Positions 38,359 to 47,658 are shown, counted from the first letter of the stretch. The stretch is DNA of 64,000 nucleotides from Aquibium sp. ELW1220 (GCF_030398385.1 NZ_JAOAOQ010000001.1:1-64000); one strand, 5' to 3'. The notes: generated by a model from the sequence alone, not told the origin. A program made the numbers and translations.

Positions 38359-39360
38359 CTACACCCGCCCCGGCAGCACGCGGTCGGGCGGGCGGTGACC
38401 GTCGGCCCAGACCTTGATGTTGATGATGACCTTGTCGCCCATGTCGATGCGACCCTCGATGGTGGCCGAACCCATGTGCGGCAGGAGCACGATCTTGTCC
38501 TGCTGCGCGAGCCGGACGAGCTTGGGATTGATCGCCGGCTCGTGCTCGAAGACGTCGAGCCCGGCGCCAGCGAGCCGCCCCTCCTGGACCATCTGGATCA
38601 GCGCCGCCTCGTCGATGATGTCGCCGCGCGCGGTGTTGACGATGTAAGCGGTGGGCTGCATCAGCGCCAGCCGGCGCGCCGACAGCAGGTGGAAGGTCGC
38701 TGGCGTCGACGGGCAGTTGACCGAGATGATGTCCATGCGCGCCAGCATCTGGTCTAGGCTCTCCCAGTAGGTCGCCTCGAGCTGGTCCTCGATGGTCGGC
38801 GCCACCCGCTTGCGGTTGTGATAGTGGATCGAAAGGCCGAAGGCCTTGGCGCGACGCGCCACGGCGGTGCCGATGCGGCCCATGCCGACGATGCCGAGCC
38901 GTTTGCCCCAGATGCGGCGGCCCAGCATCCAGGTCGGCGACCAGCCCGACCATTTGCCGTCGTCACGCAGCGAATTTGCGCCCTCGATCAGCCGGCGCGG
39001 CACGGTCAGCATGAGCGCCATGGTCATGTCGGCGGTGTCTTCGGTGAGCACGTTTGGCGTGTTGGTGACGGTGATGCCCTTCTTCGCCGCCGCCTGCACG
39101 TCGATATGCTCGACGCCATTGCCGAAATTGGCGATCAGCTTGAGGTTCGGCCCCGCCTGCTCGATCAGCGCCGCGTCGATGCGGTCGGTGATGGTGGGCA
39201 CGAGCACGTCGGCCTCGCGCAGCGCGGCCACCAGCTCGGGCTGGGTCATGGCGCGGTCGTCGATGTTGAGCCGCGCGTCGAACAGCTCGCGCATGCGCGT
39301 CTCGACCGGGTCGGGCAGCTTGCGCGTGATGACGACGAGAGGCTTCTTTCTGCCCGCCAT
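38359..39360 (-). CDS. D-2-hydroxyacid dehydrogenase (glyoxylate/hydroxypyruvate reductase type)
   Basis: The 333-residue enzyme reduces 2-keto acids with NAD(P)H. The nucleotide-binding motif GIVGMGRIGTAVARR lies near residues 155-169. The catalytic Arg is in VNTARGDIIDEAAL, the Glu in LDVFEHEPAINP, and the His in LLPHMGSATIEGR. The pattern fits the GyaR/GhrB group acting on glyoxylate and hydroxypyruvate. ATG 39360 (MAGRKKPLVVITRK) is chosen, with GAGGAAA upstream; the longer frame adds 36 doubtful residues. It is divergent from the SH3 protein. Confidence 0.9.
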   Translation of the reverse strand: MAGRKKPLVVITRKLPDPVETRMRELFDARLNIDDRAMTQPELVAALREADVLVPTITDRIDAALIEQAGPNLKLIANFGNGVEHIDVQAAAKKGITVTNTPNVLTEDTADMTMALMLTVPRRLIEGANSLRDDGKWSGWSPTWMLGRRIWGKRLGIVGMGRIGTAVARRAKAFGLSIHYHNRKRVAPTIEDQLEATYWESLDQMLARMDIISVNCPSTPATFHLLSARRLALMQPTAYIVNTARGDIIDEAALIQMVQEGRLAGAGLDVFEHEPAINPKLVRLAQQDKIVLLPHMGSATIEGRIDMGDKVIINIKVWADGHRPPDRVLPGRV

Positions 39361-39533
39361 TGTTTCCTCGAATCCGGGTCCTGTTGAGACCTCTTTAACC
39401 AAGTCGGGCGATAGTCGGAAGCATGCCCGGCCCGGCTCCTGTGTACCAACAGCCCGGGGGGATGACAAAGAAAAACAGGATCGTCGCGGGTCCGCCTGCC
39501 GGACCGGCGAGCCGTGGAAGACGAGGTCGTATC

Positions 39534-40091
39534 GTGTCCGTTTCCAAATGGCCTGGCCTGGCAGCCGCCGTCGCGGCGCTCGCCATCATGATCGCATTCG
39601 TGCCTGCGACCGAAGCCCGGGCGCAGGGCGCCGCCGTCGCGCAGCCCGTGGGGCCGAGCGGCCTGCCGCTGCCGCGCTTCGTCAGCCTCAAGTCGGGGAG
39701 GGTGAACCTGCGCATCGGACCGGGGCTGAACTATTCCGTAGACTGGATGTACATGAAGCCCGGCCTGCCGATGGAGATCGTACAGGAGTATGACAACTGG
39801 CGCCGCGTGCGCGATTCCGAAGGCTCGGAAGGCTGGATCAACCAGTCGCTGCTGTCGGGCAAGCGCACGGCCCTCGCAGCCCCCTGGCAGCGCGGTCGTT
39901 TGGAGGAGATCGCGCTCCGCGCCGACCCGGCGGCCGAGGCGCGTACGGTGGCGCGGCTGGAGCCCGGCGTGATGGGCGTGGTCAAGAGCTGCAACGGCGA
40001 ATGGTGCCGCATGGACTTCGACGGCCACACCGGCTGGCTTGAGCAATCGCTGGTCTGGGGCGTCTATCCGGGCGAGCAGGTCGTCGACTGA
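39534..40091 (+). CDS. Exported protein with bacterial SH3 domains
   Basis: From GTG 39534 the product is 185 residues with a clear signal peptide (SKWPGLAAAVAALAIMIAFV, cut near ARAQG). Two SH3b repeats follow. The first has VNLRIGPGLNYSVDWMYMKP and WRRVRDSEGSEGWINQSLL near residues 55-105; the second has ALRADPAAEARTVARLEPGV and CNGEWCRMDFDGHTGWLEQS near residues 125-175. Such proteins bind peptidoglycan or envelope partners. The start is uncertain; ATG 39462 would add 24 residues ahead of the signal peptide. It is convergent with irr, whose terminator lies between them. Confidence 0.85.
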   Translation: MSVSKWPGLAAAVAALAIMIAFVPATEARAQGAAVAQPVGPSGLPLPRFVSLKSGRVNLRIGPGLNYSVDWMYMKPGLPMEIVQEYDNWRRVRDSEGSEGWINQSLLSGKRTALAAPWQRGRLEEIALRADPAAEARTVARLEPGVMGVVKSCNGEWCRMDFDGHTGWLEQSLVWGVYPGEQVVD

Positions 40092-40155
40092 TCGGCCCGC
40101 GGAAGTGCCGCGCCCGCCGCCGCCAACGCCGCAAGGCAGGCGATCGGGCGGCACG

Positions 40156-40178
40156 AAAAAGCCGCCCGGAGGCGGCTT
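40156..40178 (-). terminator. Intrinsic terminator of irr
   Basis: On the minus strand AAGCCGCC and GGCGGC pair around a TCCG loop, followed by TTTTT. It is 26 bases after the irr stop. Confidence 0.8.
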
Positions 40179-40203
40179 GGCAGATCGACAAGGTCGTCCG
40201 GCC

Positions 40204-40626
40204 TCAGCGCTTCGGGCGCAGGCGCACGACGATGTCGACATTGACGATCTCCATGCCTTCCGGCGGTGCCGGCAGGTTGTGCACCGTCACCGACCCGGTG
40301 TCGATGTCGAGCACGGTATTCTCGCCTTCGACGAAGAAATGATGGTGATCCGAGGTGTTGGTGTCGAAATAGGTCTTGGCACCCTCTACCGCCAGAATGC
40401 GCAGCATTCCGGCATCGGTGAACTGGTGCAACGTGTTGTAGACGGTGGCCAGCGAAACCGGAACATCGGCGTTGAGCGCTTCTTCATGCAGTTCCTCGGC
40501 GGAGACATGGCGGTCGCCCTTGGCGAAAAGCAGGCTGGCGAGCGCGACGCGCTGGCGCGTCGGCCGCAGCCCTGCGTCCCGCACCTTCTCGACCACACCG
40601 AATGACGCCTCGCGCATCATGTCCAT
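40204..40626 (-). CDS. irr: Iron response regulator Irr (Fur family)
   Basis: Irr is the heme-responsive Fur-type regulator that in rhizobia represses heme and iron-sulfur genes when iron is short. The 140-residue product has the LRPTRQRVALASLLF helix, LATVYNTLHQFTDAGMLRIL DNA-binding region and the SDHHHFFVEGEN heme/metal-binding histidines of Irr. The N-terminal GCPW heme motif of Bradyrhizobium Irr is absent, as in Rhizobium. ATG 40626 is chosen because a predicted promoter would start transcription near 40692, so the longer frame from GTG 40689 would be almost leaderless. Confidence 0.92.
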   Translation of the reverse strand: MDMMREASFGVVEKVRDAGLRPTRQRVALASLLFAKGDRHVSAEELHEEALNADVPVSLATVYNTLHQFTDAGMLRILAVEGAKTYFDTNTSDHHHFFVEGENTVLDIDTGSVTVHNLPAPPEGMEIVNVDIVVRLRPKR

Positions 40627-40697
40627 CCACCACGCCCTTTTCGGGCTCTCCCGATATTCACCAGCCCGCCGGAGAACCGACGCAACCACAAGCTACG

Positions 40698-40726
40698 GAT
40701 ATATTATTTCCGGCTCGCGAGATCAA
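40698..40726 (-). promoter_or_regulatory. Predicted sigma-70-type promoter of irr
   Basis: On the minus strand TTGATC (40726-40721) and TATATC (40703-40698) are 17 bases apart. The predicted transcript start near 40692 gives a 5' untranslated region of about 65 bases. Confidence 0.6.
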
Positions 40727-40826
40727 TACGCATGCCGACCGCACGCCCGATCCGGTTCAAGCATACAGGAGCGGCGTCGGCGTCGCCAGCCGCGCCGGGC
40801 GCGACATGCTGTCAGCGGCGGCAGTG

Positions 40827-41327
40827 TCAGTCGCTCTCGCCCTCAATCGCGGGGACCGAGACGCCCGCCATTTCCGCCGCCGTCAACCGCGCCGCGCCGG
40901 CGCGCGCGAAACGCAGGACCAGCGCCTTGCGGGTGGCGGCAGACAGTCGATGCTCGGGCGCATCGCGCAGGATTTCCGCACCATAGCCGTCCGACAGGAT
41001 GAAGCCGCACTCGGCCGGAAAGATCGCCGCCGGCACCTCGGGATGGGTAGCGAAGAAGAAGCGATCGGAATGCAGCCGGTAGTCGGGCCATTTCCGGTCG
41101 ACGCGGAAGTCTTCGACCGACGACTTGATCTCGATGATCCAGATCTCGCCGCTGCGGGTGAGCGCGACGAGATCGGCGCGCCGCCCGCCGGCCAGCGCGA
41201 GCTCGGGCAGCACATGTGCGTTCATCTGCAGGAGCATCCGCTGCACACCGCGGCGGATGACGAGCGCCCGTTCCGACTGGCGCCCGTCGGCGAGCGGATT
41301 GATAGGAATCGGCGAGATGATCGGCAT
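40827..41327 (-). CDS. mmcB: MmcB family DNA repair protein
   Basis: The 166-residue protein fits MmcB (formerly DUF1052), a putative nuclease implicated in mitomycin C resistance in Caulobacter. VIRRGVQRMLLQMNAHVLPE lies near the start, ADLVALTRSGEIWIIEIKSS near residues 51-70 has the acidic and ExK residues of a PD-(D/E)XK site, and DYRLHSDRFFFATHPEVPAA follows. ATG 41327 (MPIISPIPINPLADGR) is chosen from family resemblance. No clear LexA box was seen upstream. The 255-base gap to the next gene holds only a TTGACA at 41494-41499 as a possible -35 for that gene. Confidence 0.88.
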   Translation of the reverse strand: MPIISPIPINPLADGRQSERALVIRRGVQRMLLQMNAHVLPELALAGGRRADLVALTRSGEIWIIEIKSSVEDFRVDRKWPDYRLHSDRFFFATHPEVPAAIFPAECGFILSDGYGAEILRDAPEHRLSAATRKALVLRFARAGAARLTAAEMAGVSVPAIEGESD

Positions 41328-41582
41328 GGACGGACAATGCCACCGTTGGCTGGCGGGGAAAACCCGTCCGCCTGCAACTTCGGCGGCCTCCTGACATGGT
41401 ACCTCAGCGCAGGCGGGAAGAGTTGTTGCCGATTTGCAATAAACATGGCGCAAAGATGTCCCACTCCGGCGCTGGAGCCACGTTCTGCTTGGCTTGACAT
41501 GGTAAAGCTGCGTTAAGAATTTGGACCTAAGCATGTCTCGGATAAGGCGGACGGCGACGTCCCGGAACATTCGGAAGGCACA

Positions 41583-42203
41583 ATGAACGCAAGAACTCTC
41601 CTTATTGCCGCGAGCCTGGCCTTGGCCACCGCCCTGACGGGCTGTTCCACGGACGGCTCGATCACGATGTTCTCGTCGGGCTACGGTTCGAAGAAGGACG
41701 CAGGCTACCAGCTGCCGGCCATTCCGATCACCAAGGTTCCGAGCAAGTACCACCGCCAGGTGGTGCGTTACGAAACCAAGGAGAAGCCGGGGACCATCGT
41801 CGTCAACACGAACGAGAAGTTCCTCTATTTCGTGATGCCCGAAGGCAAGGCCATGCGGTATGGCATCGGCGTCGGCCGCGAAGGCTTCGAGTGGAAGGGC
41901 ACCGCCCGCATCGCCATGAAGCGTGAGTGGCCCGTCTGGACCCCGCCTTCCGCGATGATCGGTCGCCAGCCCGAACTCGCCAAGTGGCGCGGCGGCATGC
42001 CCGGCGGGCTGATGAACCCGCTCGGTGCGCGCGCGCTCTATCTCTACAACAAGAACGGCGACACTGGGTATCGTTTGCACGGCACGCCGGAGTGGAACTC
42101 CATCGGCCATGCGATGTCGTCCGGGTGCATCCGCCTCATAAACCAGGACATCATTGACCTCTACAGCCGCGCCGAGAACGGCGCCAAGGTCATCGTGATG
42201 TAG
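41583..42203 (+). CDS. L,D-transpeptidase lipoprotein (YkuD domain)
   Basis: The 206-residue protein cross-links peptidoglycan through meso-diaminopimelate or attaches proteins to it. It has a lipoprotein signal with the cleavage site LTGC at residues 18-21. The YkuD catalytic motif is complete: HGTPEWNSIG followed by SSGCIRL, with the catalytic Cys near residue 181. The IVVNTNEKFLYFVMPEGKAM opening is typical. It is a single-gene unit ended by a strong terminator. Confidence 0.95.
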   Translation: MNARTLLIAASLALATALTGCSTDGSITMFSSGYGSKKDAGYQLPAIPITKVPSKYHRQVVRYETKEKPGTIVVNTNEKFLYFVMPEGKAMRYGIGVGREGFEWKGTARIAMKREWPVWTPPSAMIGRQPELAKWRGGMPGGLMNPLGARALYLYNKNGDTGYRLHGTPEWNSIGHAMSSGCIRLINQDIIDLYSRAENGAKVIVM

Positions 42204-42248
42204 GTCTGCCGCGAACCGTCCAGGCAACACGGACGTCGACGCAAAGAA

Positions 42249-42274
42249 AACCGGGCCGCCAGGCCCGGTTTTTT
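42249..42274 (+). terminator. Intrinsic terminator of the L,D-transpeptidase gene
   Basis: AACCGGGCC and GGCCCGGTT form a perfect 9-bp stem with a GCCA loop, followed by four further T residues and TTTTG. It is 45 bases after the stop codon. Confidence 0.9.
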
Positions 42275-42404
42275 GTTGCGCGAATCCGAAGCGCGCGTCC
42301 TCGCAGCGACGCCACGCTTGGGACGCCGATTGCGGCAAGGACAGACATGCGAGAAGAGAACGGCCTGAACAGGATGGCGCGCCTCTGAAGGATCGCGGCG
42401 CGCA

Positions 42405-43058
42405 TCAGGGTCGGTGCTGCGTCTTGACGCCATCGACGAGCCACGTCCACGTTCTGTCGAAATGCGCATCGATCGCCCGGGCGTCGTCGAACTCCTTGCT
42501 CCCCAGCATGGCGGAGGAGGTCGGCAACGCCACCAGGCAGTGTATCAGATGACCGGCGATCGAGGTGGCATCTCCCTCGACGATCACACCGTCCTTCTGT
42601 GCCTCGACGACGGTGGCGATCAGCCGGTCCATGATCGGGTCCGGCTGAGGCGGTATCGGCGTCTTCTTCTCGAACACCACCGCTTCACTGAATGTAATGC
42701 GTTTGAAGGCGATCAGGTCGCCTTCCATGTTTATGTGCAGAAGGTCCCGCATCAGGGCTCGCAGCCGCTCCAGTGCGCTGCCTTCGATGTTGGGGCGGTC
42801 CGTGAGCCGAGCCACGGCCCGGGCATGAGCATGCTCGACCACAGCCTCGAACAGGGCAACCTTGGAGGGGTACCGTCTGTAGACCGTGTCCTTGCCAGCC
42901 CCGCATTGCAAGGCGACCTGCTCCATCGACGTCCCGGCAAAGCCCCGGGCGGCAAACAGCGTCGTCGCGGCTTCGATGATCCTGCCAGCCACTGCGTGCC
43001 GCATATCCCCGGTAGGCCTGCCTAGCCTGACGGGTGCGTCGAAACTTCTCGATGCCAT
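42405..43058 (-). CDS. TetR-family transcriptional regulator
   Basis: The 217-residue protein has a TetR N-terminal DNA-binding domain: IIEAATTLFAARGFAGTSME (residues 28-47) and the recognition helix QCGAGKDTVYRRYPSKVALF. The ligand-binding half is variable and unassigned. ATG 43058 has GGGGAG eight bases upstream; the open frame extends 26 residues further without support. It is divergent from the siderophore receptor operon, with 152 bases between, and probably represses it and itself. Confidence 0.9.
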   Translation of the reverse strand: MASRSFDAPVRLGRPTGDMRHAVAGRIIEAATTLFAARGFAGTSMEQVALQCGAGKDTVYRRYPSKVALFEAVVEHAHARAVARLTDRPNIEGSALERLRALMRDLLHINMEGDLIAFKRITFSEAVVFEKKTPIPPQPDPIMDRLIATVVEAQKDGVIVEGDATSIAGHLIHCLVALPTSSAMLGSKEFDDARAIDAHFDRTWTWLVDGVKTQHRP

Positions 43059-43210
43059 TTTCTCTCCCCTTGCCGATCCGAACGCCATTCTTACGGCGTC
43101 AAATCTGGCGGCATTTATGTTGAAAAACTTGCTCATATTATCTGGTCAGGACGGTCCCGTTTGATTTATGGCCTAGCAGACATCGCAAGCTTCGACCATG
43201 GGGGCACCAC

Positions 43211-45358
43211 GTGAAGCACGGCCATTTCGCATGTATCCTGGCGGCGTCGACCGTCCTCGCAGCCGTCCCGCAGGTCTGGGCCCAGGAGCAGGGCACGCTA
43301 CTCGCGCCGATCATCTTTCCGACGGACGCCGCCATCGACGACACCTCCGGCGAGGTTCTCGTCAAATCGGCGAGATCGGCCACCAAGACCGTGACGCCGG
43401 TCGCCGTGACGCCGCAATCCATCACGACCATCACGCGCAAGCAGATCGACGACCAGAACCCACAGACGGTCGGTGAATCGCTGCGCTACACCGCCGGCGT
43501 TCTGTCCGACCGTGATTCGAGTTCCCGCTACGACTCGGTTTTTCTGCGCGGTTTCGGAGCCTTTGGCACTGCGACCAGCTATGTGAACTATCTCGACGGC
43601 CTGAAGCTGCCGCGCGGCCAGGCCTTCGCCACGCCATCCATCGATCCGTCATTCCTCGATCACGTGGATGTGCTGAAGGGGCCGTCGGCCCTTCTCTATG
43701 GTCAGATCAGCCCCGGCGGGCTCGTCAACCAGGTGAGCCGGGAGCCATCCCCGGTCCAGTCGAACGAGGTGCGGCTCGAGGCCGGAAGCGACGGACGGAT
43801 CCAGGGCAACCTCCATTCCACCGGCCCGATCACATCCGATGGCACCCTTCAGTATGGCGTCACGCTGGTCGGCCGTTCCTCAGGCACCCGCTACGAGGAC
43901 GTCGACGAGCGCCGGTTCGGTGTGGCAACCTCGGTCAAATGGCAGGCGGATGCCGATACCTCACTGGTCGTTTCCGGCTCCTATCAGCACGACCCGGAGG
44001 GTGGCTACTTCAATTCTCTCTACCCGACGTTCCTTGCACCGGCCGGCCTGGCCGGGCTGCTTGATCGAGACTTCAATATTGGCGATCCGTCCTATGACGC
44101 CTTCGAGCGCACCCAGTACGGGGTGGGATACCGGTTCGAGCACCGCTTCGACGGACCCGTGACGGTCCGGTCGAACTTTCGCTATTCCGGCGTGGATGCA
44201 GACATGCAGTCACTTCAGATGGCCGGCGCCATGTCCGATGTGGGCATCATTCCCCGCTATGCCGTTCATTCGATCGAAGACGTATCGGGCTTCTCCTTCG
44301 ACAGTCAGGCCGAATACAAGCTTGATACCGGGGCGGCCCGCCACACGCTGCTCGCGGGCCTCGACCTGCAGAATTCCAGTTCCGGCTGGGAGTATCTGAT
44401 GGGCTCGGCGACCTCCATCGACGTCACCAACCCGGTCTATGGCGCCGCCGTAGGGCCGTTCGCCAGCGTGATCGACAGCGATCAGACCCTTCGCCAGACG
44501 GGCATCTACCTGCAGGATCAGATTGAATTCGGCCGGTGGCGTGCCGTCCTCGGCGCGCGTCACGACTGGGTCGACCAGGAGACGGACAACCTGCTGGCGG
44601 ACACCTCGTCCGACCAGTCGAGCGATGCAACCAGCTACCGGGCAGGCCTGCTCTATCTGTTCGACAACGGCCTTGCGCCCTATGCCAGCTATTCGACCTC
44701 TTTCGAGCCAGTGATCGGCACGGACGCGACCGGCACTGCCTTCACCCCGACGCATGCGCAGCAGTATGAGGTGGGGCTCAAATATCAGCCTGTGGGAACC
44801 AATGCGCTCTTCACCGTTTCCGCCTTCGACATTCGCCAGCAGGATGTCCTGACCCCCGGCACGGTGACCGGGTTCTACGTCCAGCAGGGCGAGATCCATT
44901 CTCGCGGTCTGGAGTTCGAAGCGCGGGGCAACGTCGCTGACAATCTTGAACTGATCGCCGCGCTATCGCTGCTGGATACGGAAGTTTCCGAATCCACCGA
45001 CGCCTCGCTGATCGGCAAGCGGCCGCAGGCCGTACCGCGCTACTATGGCTCCCTTTGGGCCAACTATGCCTTCCGTTCCGGCACGCTCGATGGGCTGACG
45101 ATCGGTGGCGGCTTGCGCATCGTCGGCTCGAGCTACGGTGATGATGCCAACACGGTGAAGGCGGATGGCTATACCCTGCTCGACGCCGCGCTGAAATACG
45201 ATCTCGGAGCCCGGAATCCGCAACTCAAGGGGCTGGAGGCGACGCTGAACGCCACCAATCTTCTCGACACGGAGTACTACTCCAGTTGCAGCTACAACAT
45301 CTATTGCCAGTACGGAAACGGCAGGACACTTCTGGCGGGACTCCGATACAAGTGGTGA
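43211..45358 (+). CDS. TonB-dependent siderophore receptor
   Basis: The 715-residue outer-membrane receptor should import a ferric siderophore. It has a signal peptide (cut near VWAQ, residue 24). The plug domain spans about residues 55-165, with VTPQSITTITRKQIDDQNPQ and VDVLKGPSALLYGQISPGGL. A 22-strand barrel follows, ending in an aromatic residue (LLAGLRYKW). Plug and C-terminal sequences resemble hydroxamate receptors (FhuA/FoxA/FpvA group), and two cysteines near the end are typical. The start is GTG 43211, preceded by GGGGG. It is followed at seven bases by a binding-protein gene. Confidence 0.94.
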   Translation: MKHGHFACILAASTVLAAVPQVWAQEQGTLLAPIIFPTDAAIDDTSGEVLVKSARSATKTVTPVAVTPQSITTITRKQIDDQNPQTVGESLRYTAGVLSDRDSSSRYDSVFLRGFGAFGTATSYVNYLDGLKLPRGQAFATPSIDPSFLDHVDVLKGPSALLYGQISPGGLVNQVSREPSPVQSNEVRLEAGSDGRIQGNLHSTGPITSDGTLQYGVTLVGRSSGTRYEDVDERRFGVATSVKWQADADTSLVVSGSYQHDPEGGYFNSLYPTFLAPAGLAGLLDRDFNIGDPSYDAFERTQYGVGYRFEHRFDGPVTVRSNFRYSGVDADMQSLQMAGAMSDVGIIPRYAVHSIEDVSGFSFDSQAEYKLDTGAARHTLLAGLDLQNSSSGWEYLMGSATSIDVTNPVYGAAVGPFASVIDSDQTLRQTGIYLQDQIEFGRWRAVLGARHDWVDQETDNLLADTSSDQSSDATSYRAGLLYLFDNGLAPYASYSTSFEPVIGTDATGTAFTPTHAQQYEVGLKYQPVGTNALFTVSAFDIRQQDVLTPGTVTGFYVQQGEIHSRGLEFEARGNVADNLELIAALSLLDTEVSESTDASLIGKRPQAVPRYYGSLWANYAFRSGTLDGLTIGGGLRIVGSSYGDDANTVKADGYTLLDAALKYDLGARNPQLKGLEATLNATNLLDTEYYSSCSYNIYCQYGNGRTLLAGLRYKW

Positions 45359-45365
45359 GGCGCTC

Positions 45366-46490
45366 TTGATCATCACGAGACGCAGCTTCTGCGGCTTCAT
45401 CGCAGCCGCCGGTGTGATGTCCAGGCTTCGACCGGCCGCCGCGGAGCAGCCGGTCACCGTCATAGACATGGTCGGGCGGCGGGTGCATCTCCCGGCGCTG
45501 CCCGAAAGGATCGTCTTGCTCGAAGGGCACGACATCCTGACGATGTCGCTCCTGCATCCCGACCCGTCGTCGCTGGTCGTCGGCTGGGCTGCCGCGGACC
45601 GCATCGACAGCGAGCACCTTCGGGGCCGTCTTTTGAACGGACGGTCGGTCGAAATCGTCGGCAAGCTCGGCCCGGACACGCTCTCCCTGGAGGGGCTTGT
45701 CGCGCTCGCGCCGGATCTCGTCGTTACGACTTCCTTCATGACCCCCAACGGCGATGCCGATCCACTGGTGGAGAGGCTGACGCGGTTCGGCATTCCGGTG
45801 GTCTTCAGCGACGCCTCGAGCAACGCGGGCGCAGGCGGCCGCGCCGACTATCCGGTCGCCGAGATCGAGGCCTATATGAAGATGTGGGGCGAGCTTCTCG
45901 GCGCTACAGTGAAGGCGGATGCCTTCGTATCGTTCTTCAAGCGGGAACTGGCAAGGGTCGATGCATGCGTGGCGGGCGCGCCTGGCGTGACGACCTATCT
46001 GGAAGTCCAGTCGACGCCCGACGACTGCTGCTGGGCGGCCGGCGGCAGGATATGGGGCGAACTCCTGTCGCGGGCCGGCGGCGTGTCGCTGCCCGGCGTG
46101 ACGGCGCCCTGGTACGAGAAGATCTCCCTCGAACACCTGCTGTCCACCCCGCACGAGGTCTACATTGCGTCCGGCGGTGGGTGGTCGTCGGGCAGCCGGC
46201 CCGCGATCGGGCCCGGAATCGATGCGCGCCTTGGGCGCGAAGGATTGCAGCGCCTCATCGACTGCAGGCCGGGCTTCGGTCATCTTGCAAGCGTTCGCGA
46301 AAAACGCGTCCACGGCATCTGGACCGGGCTGATCACCAGTCTGCCCCTGAACCTGCTTTTCGTGACCCAGGCCGCCAAATGGCTCCATCCGGAGCGGTGC
46401 GCCGGACTCGATCCGCAGCACGTTCTCGATGCCATCAACCGGGACTTCGCGGCCTTCCCTATCGAGGGACCGTTGTGGGTCTCTCTTTGA
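45366..46490 (+). CDS. Iron-siderophore ABC transporter substrate-binding protein
   Basis: The 374-residue protein is a class III binding protein (FhuD/BtuF fold) with two lobes joined by a long helix. The start carries a Tat-like signal TRRSFCGFIAAAGV. It continues VIDMVGRRVHLPALPERIVL, a standard opening for this family, with ALAPDLVVTTSFM and a second lobe ending near residue 365. The start is TTG 45366 with GGTGAGG upstream. No permease or ATPase gene accompanies it, so it must use components encoded elsewhere. Confidence 0.88.
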   Translation: MIITRRSFCGFIAAAGVMSRLRPAAAEQPVTVIDMVGRRVHLPALPERIVLLEGHDILTMSLLHPDPSSLVVGWAAADRIDSEHLRGRLLNGRSVEIVGKLGPDTLSLEGLVALAPDLVVTTSFMTPNGDADPLVERLTRFGIPVVFSDASSNAGAGGRADYPVAEIEAYMKMWGELLGATVKADAFVSFFKRELARVDACVAGAPGVTTYLEVQSTPDDCCWAAGGRIWGELLSRAGGVSLPGVTAPWYEKISLEHLLSTPHEVYIASGGGWSSGSRPAIGPGIDARLGREGLQRLIDCRPGFGHLASVREKRVHGIWTGLITSLPLNLLFVTQAAKWLHPERCAGLDPQHVLDAINRDFAAFPIEGPLWVSL

Positions 46491-46509
46491 ACCCAGGGAA
46501 CCAGACCGA

Positions 46510-47658
46510 ATGCCATCGCCAGCCAGCAATCGATTTCGTGCCAGCTCAGCCGTGAAATTCGCAAAGATAGGAGAGCACATCGGCTCCATCATCGATGCCA
46601 TCGCGACCCATGACATGACCATCGAGGAAGCGGGTGGCGTTCACCACATCCGCGCGCCATTCGGCCACGCTACGCTCGAAACGACCGCGGGCGGCTTCCG
46701 TCTGACTGCGGAAGCACCGGACGCAGGTGGTCTCAACCGGCTCAAGCACGCTCTCGTCGGACCGATCGGTTTCATCGCTGCGCGCGAGGGACTGGAGATT
46801 CACTGGGACGGTGACCATGCGGAGCCGGCGCTGCCGGACGATCTTCGCATCCTTCATGTGACGTCCGTCGAGGACATCGCCCTCCGATTTCGCCGTATCG
46901 TCTTTCGCGGGCAGAACCTGGACCGATATGATCGCGACGACCAGCTCCACTGCCGCCTCATCTTCCAGCCGCGCGGGGCGACAAAGCCGCGCTGGCCGAT
47001 GCTTGACCACAGAGGGCATGTCGTCTGGCCCGACGATGCGGCTGTGCCGACGCGCGTCTATACCATCCGCAGGATCGACGCCGCAAGGCAGGAGATGACC
47101 ATCGATTTCGCCCTTCACGCCAATGCCGGCCCGGCCACCAGATGGGCCATGGATGCGCGAGCGGGAGATGTCGTGGGGGTTCTCGGTCCGGCCGCCCACG
47201 GTCCCCGTCCGGCGCGATTCCACGTGCTGGCGGGCGACGAGACGGCCTTGCCAGGCATTGCGAGAATTCTCGAATACCTGCCTTCGGACGCAGTCGGGTA
47301 CGCGTTCATCGAAGTCGGCTCTGCAGCCGACGCCCTGCCGCTCCCTGGCCCGTCGGGCGTTTCGGTTCAGTGGCTGTATAGAAACGGGGCCGCGGCGGGC
47401 ATGACCGAATTGCTGGCGAACGCCGTTCGCCTTGTGCGCTGGCCGGAGAACCTGAACGAGGCGTTCTTCTGGGGCGGATGCGAGCACAAGGCATTCAGTG
47501 CCCTCCACCGGCATCTGAAGACCGATGTCGGGCTCCCGCGAAGCCGGTTCGTCCTTTATTCGCACTGGCACAGAACGCTCAGCGAGGAAGAGATCATCGC
47601 CAGAGGGGCAGAGGCCTATCTACCGCATTGCATCGACGAACCCGGGACCCCCGCATGA
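46510..47658 (+). CDS. DUF2218-siderophore-interacting FAD protein fusion
   Basis: The 382-residue protein joins an N-terminal DUF2218 domain (about residues 15-105, with HHIRAPFGHATLETTAGGFR) to a siderophore-interacting, ViuB-like ferric reductase (about 115-375). The FAD site is TRVYTIRRID near residue 180, and FHVLAGDETALPGIARIL near residue 240 starts the NAD(P)H domain. The C-terminus has FFWGGCEHKAF and YWxxG-like YSHWHRTLSEEEI, the usual ending of the family. It should release iron from imported siderophores by reduction. It starts 19 bases after the binding protein and closes the operon. Confidence 0.9.
   Translation: MPSPASNRFRASSAVKFAKIGEHIGSIIDAIATHDMTIEEAGGVHHIRAPFGHATLETTAGGFRLTAEAPDAGGLNRLKHALVGPIGFIAAREGLEIHWDGDHAEPALPDDLRILHVTSVEDIALRFRRIVFRGQNLDRYDRDDQLHCRLIFQPRGATKPRWPMLDHRGHVVWPDDAAVPTRVYTIRRIDAARQEMTIDFALHANAGPATRWAMDARAGDVVGVLGPAAHGPRPARFHVLAGDETALPGIARILEYLPSDAVGYAFIEVGSAADALPLPGPSGVSVQWLYRNGAAAGMTELLANAVRLVRWPENLNEAFFWGGCEHKAFSALHRHLKTDVGLPRSRFVLYSHWHRTLSEEEIIARGAEAYLPHCIDEPGTPA

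Noticed and set aside
41328-41582. LexA box for mmcB
   Set aside because: I looked for GTTC-N7-GTTC and GAAC-N7-GAAC direct repeats between mmcB and the transpeptidase gene and found none.
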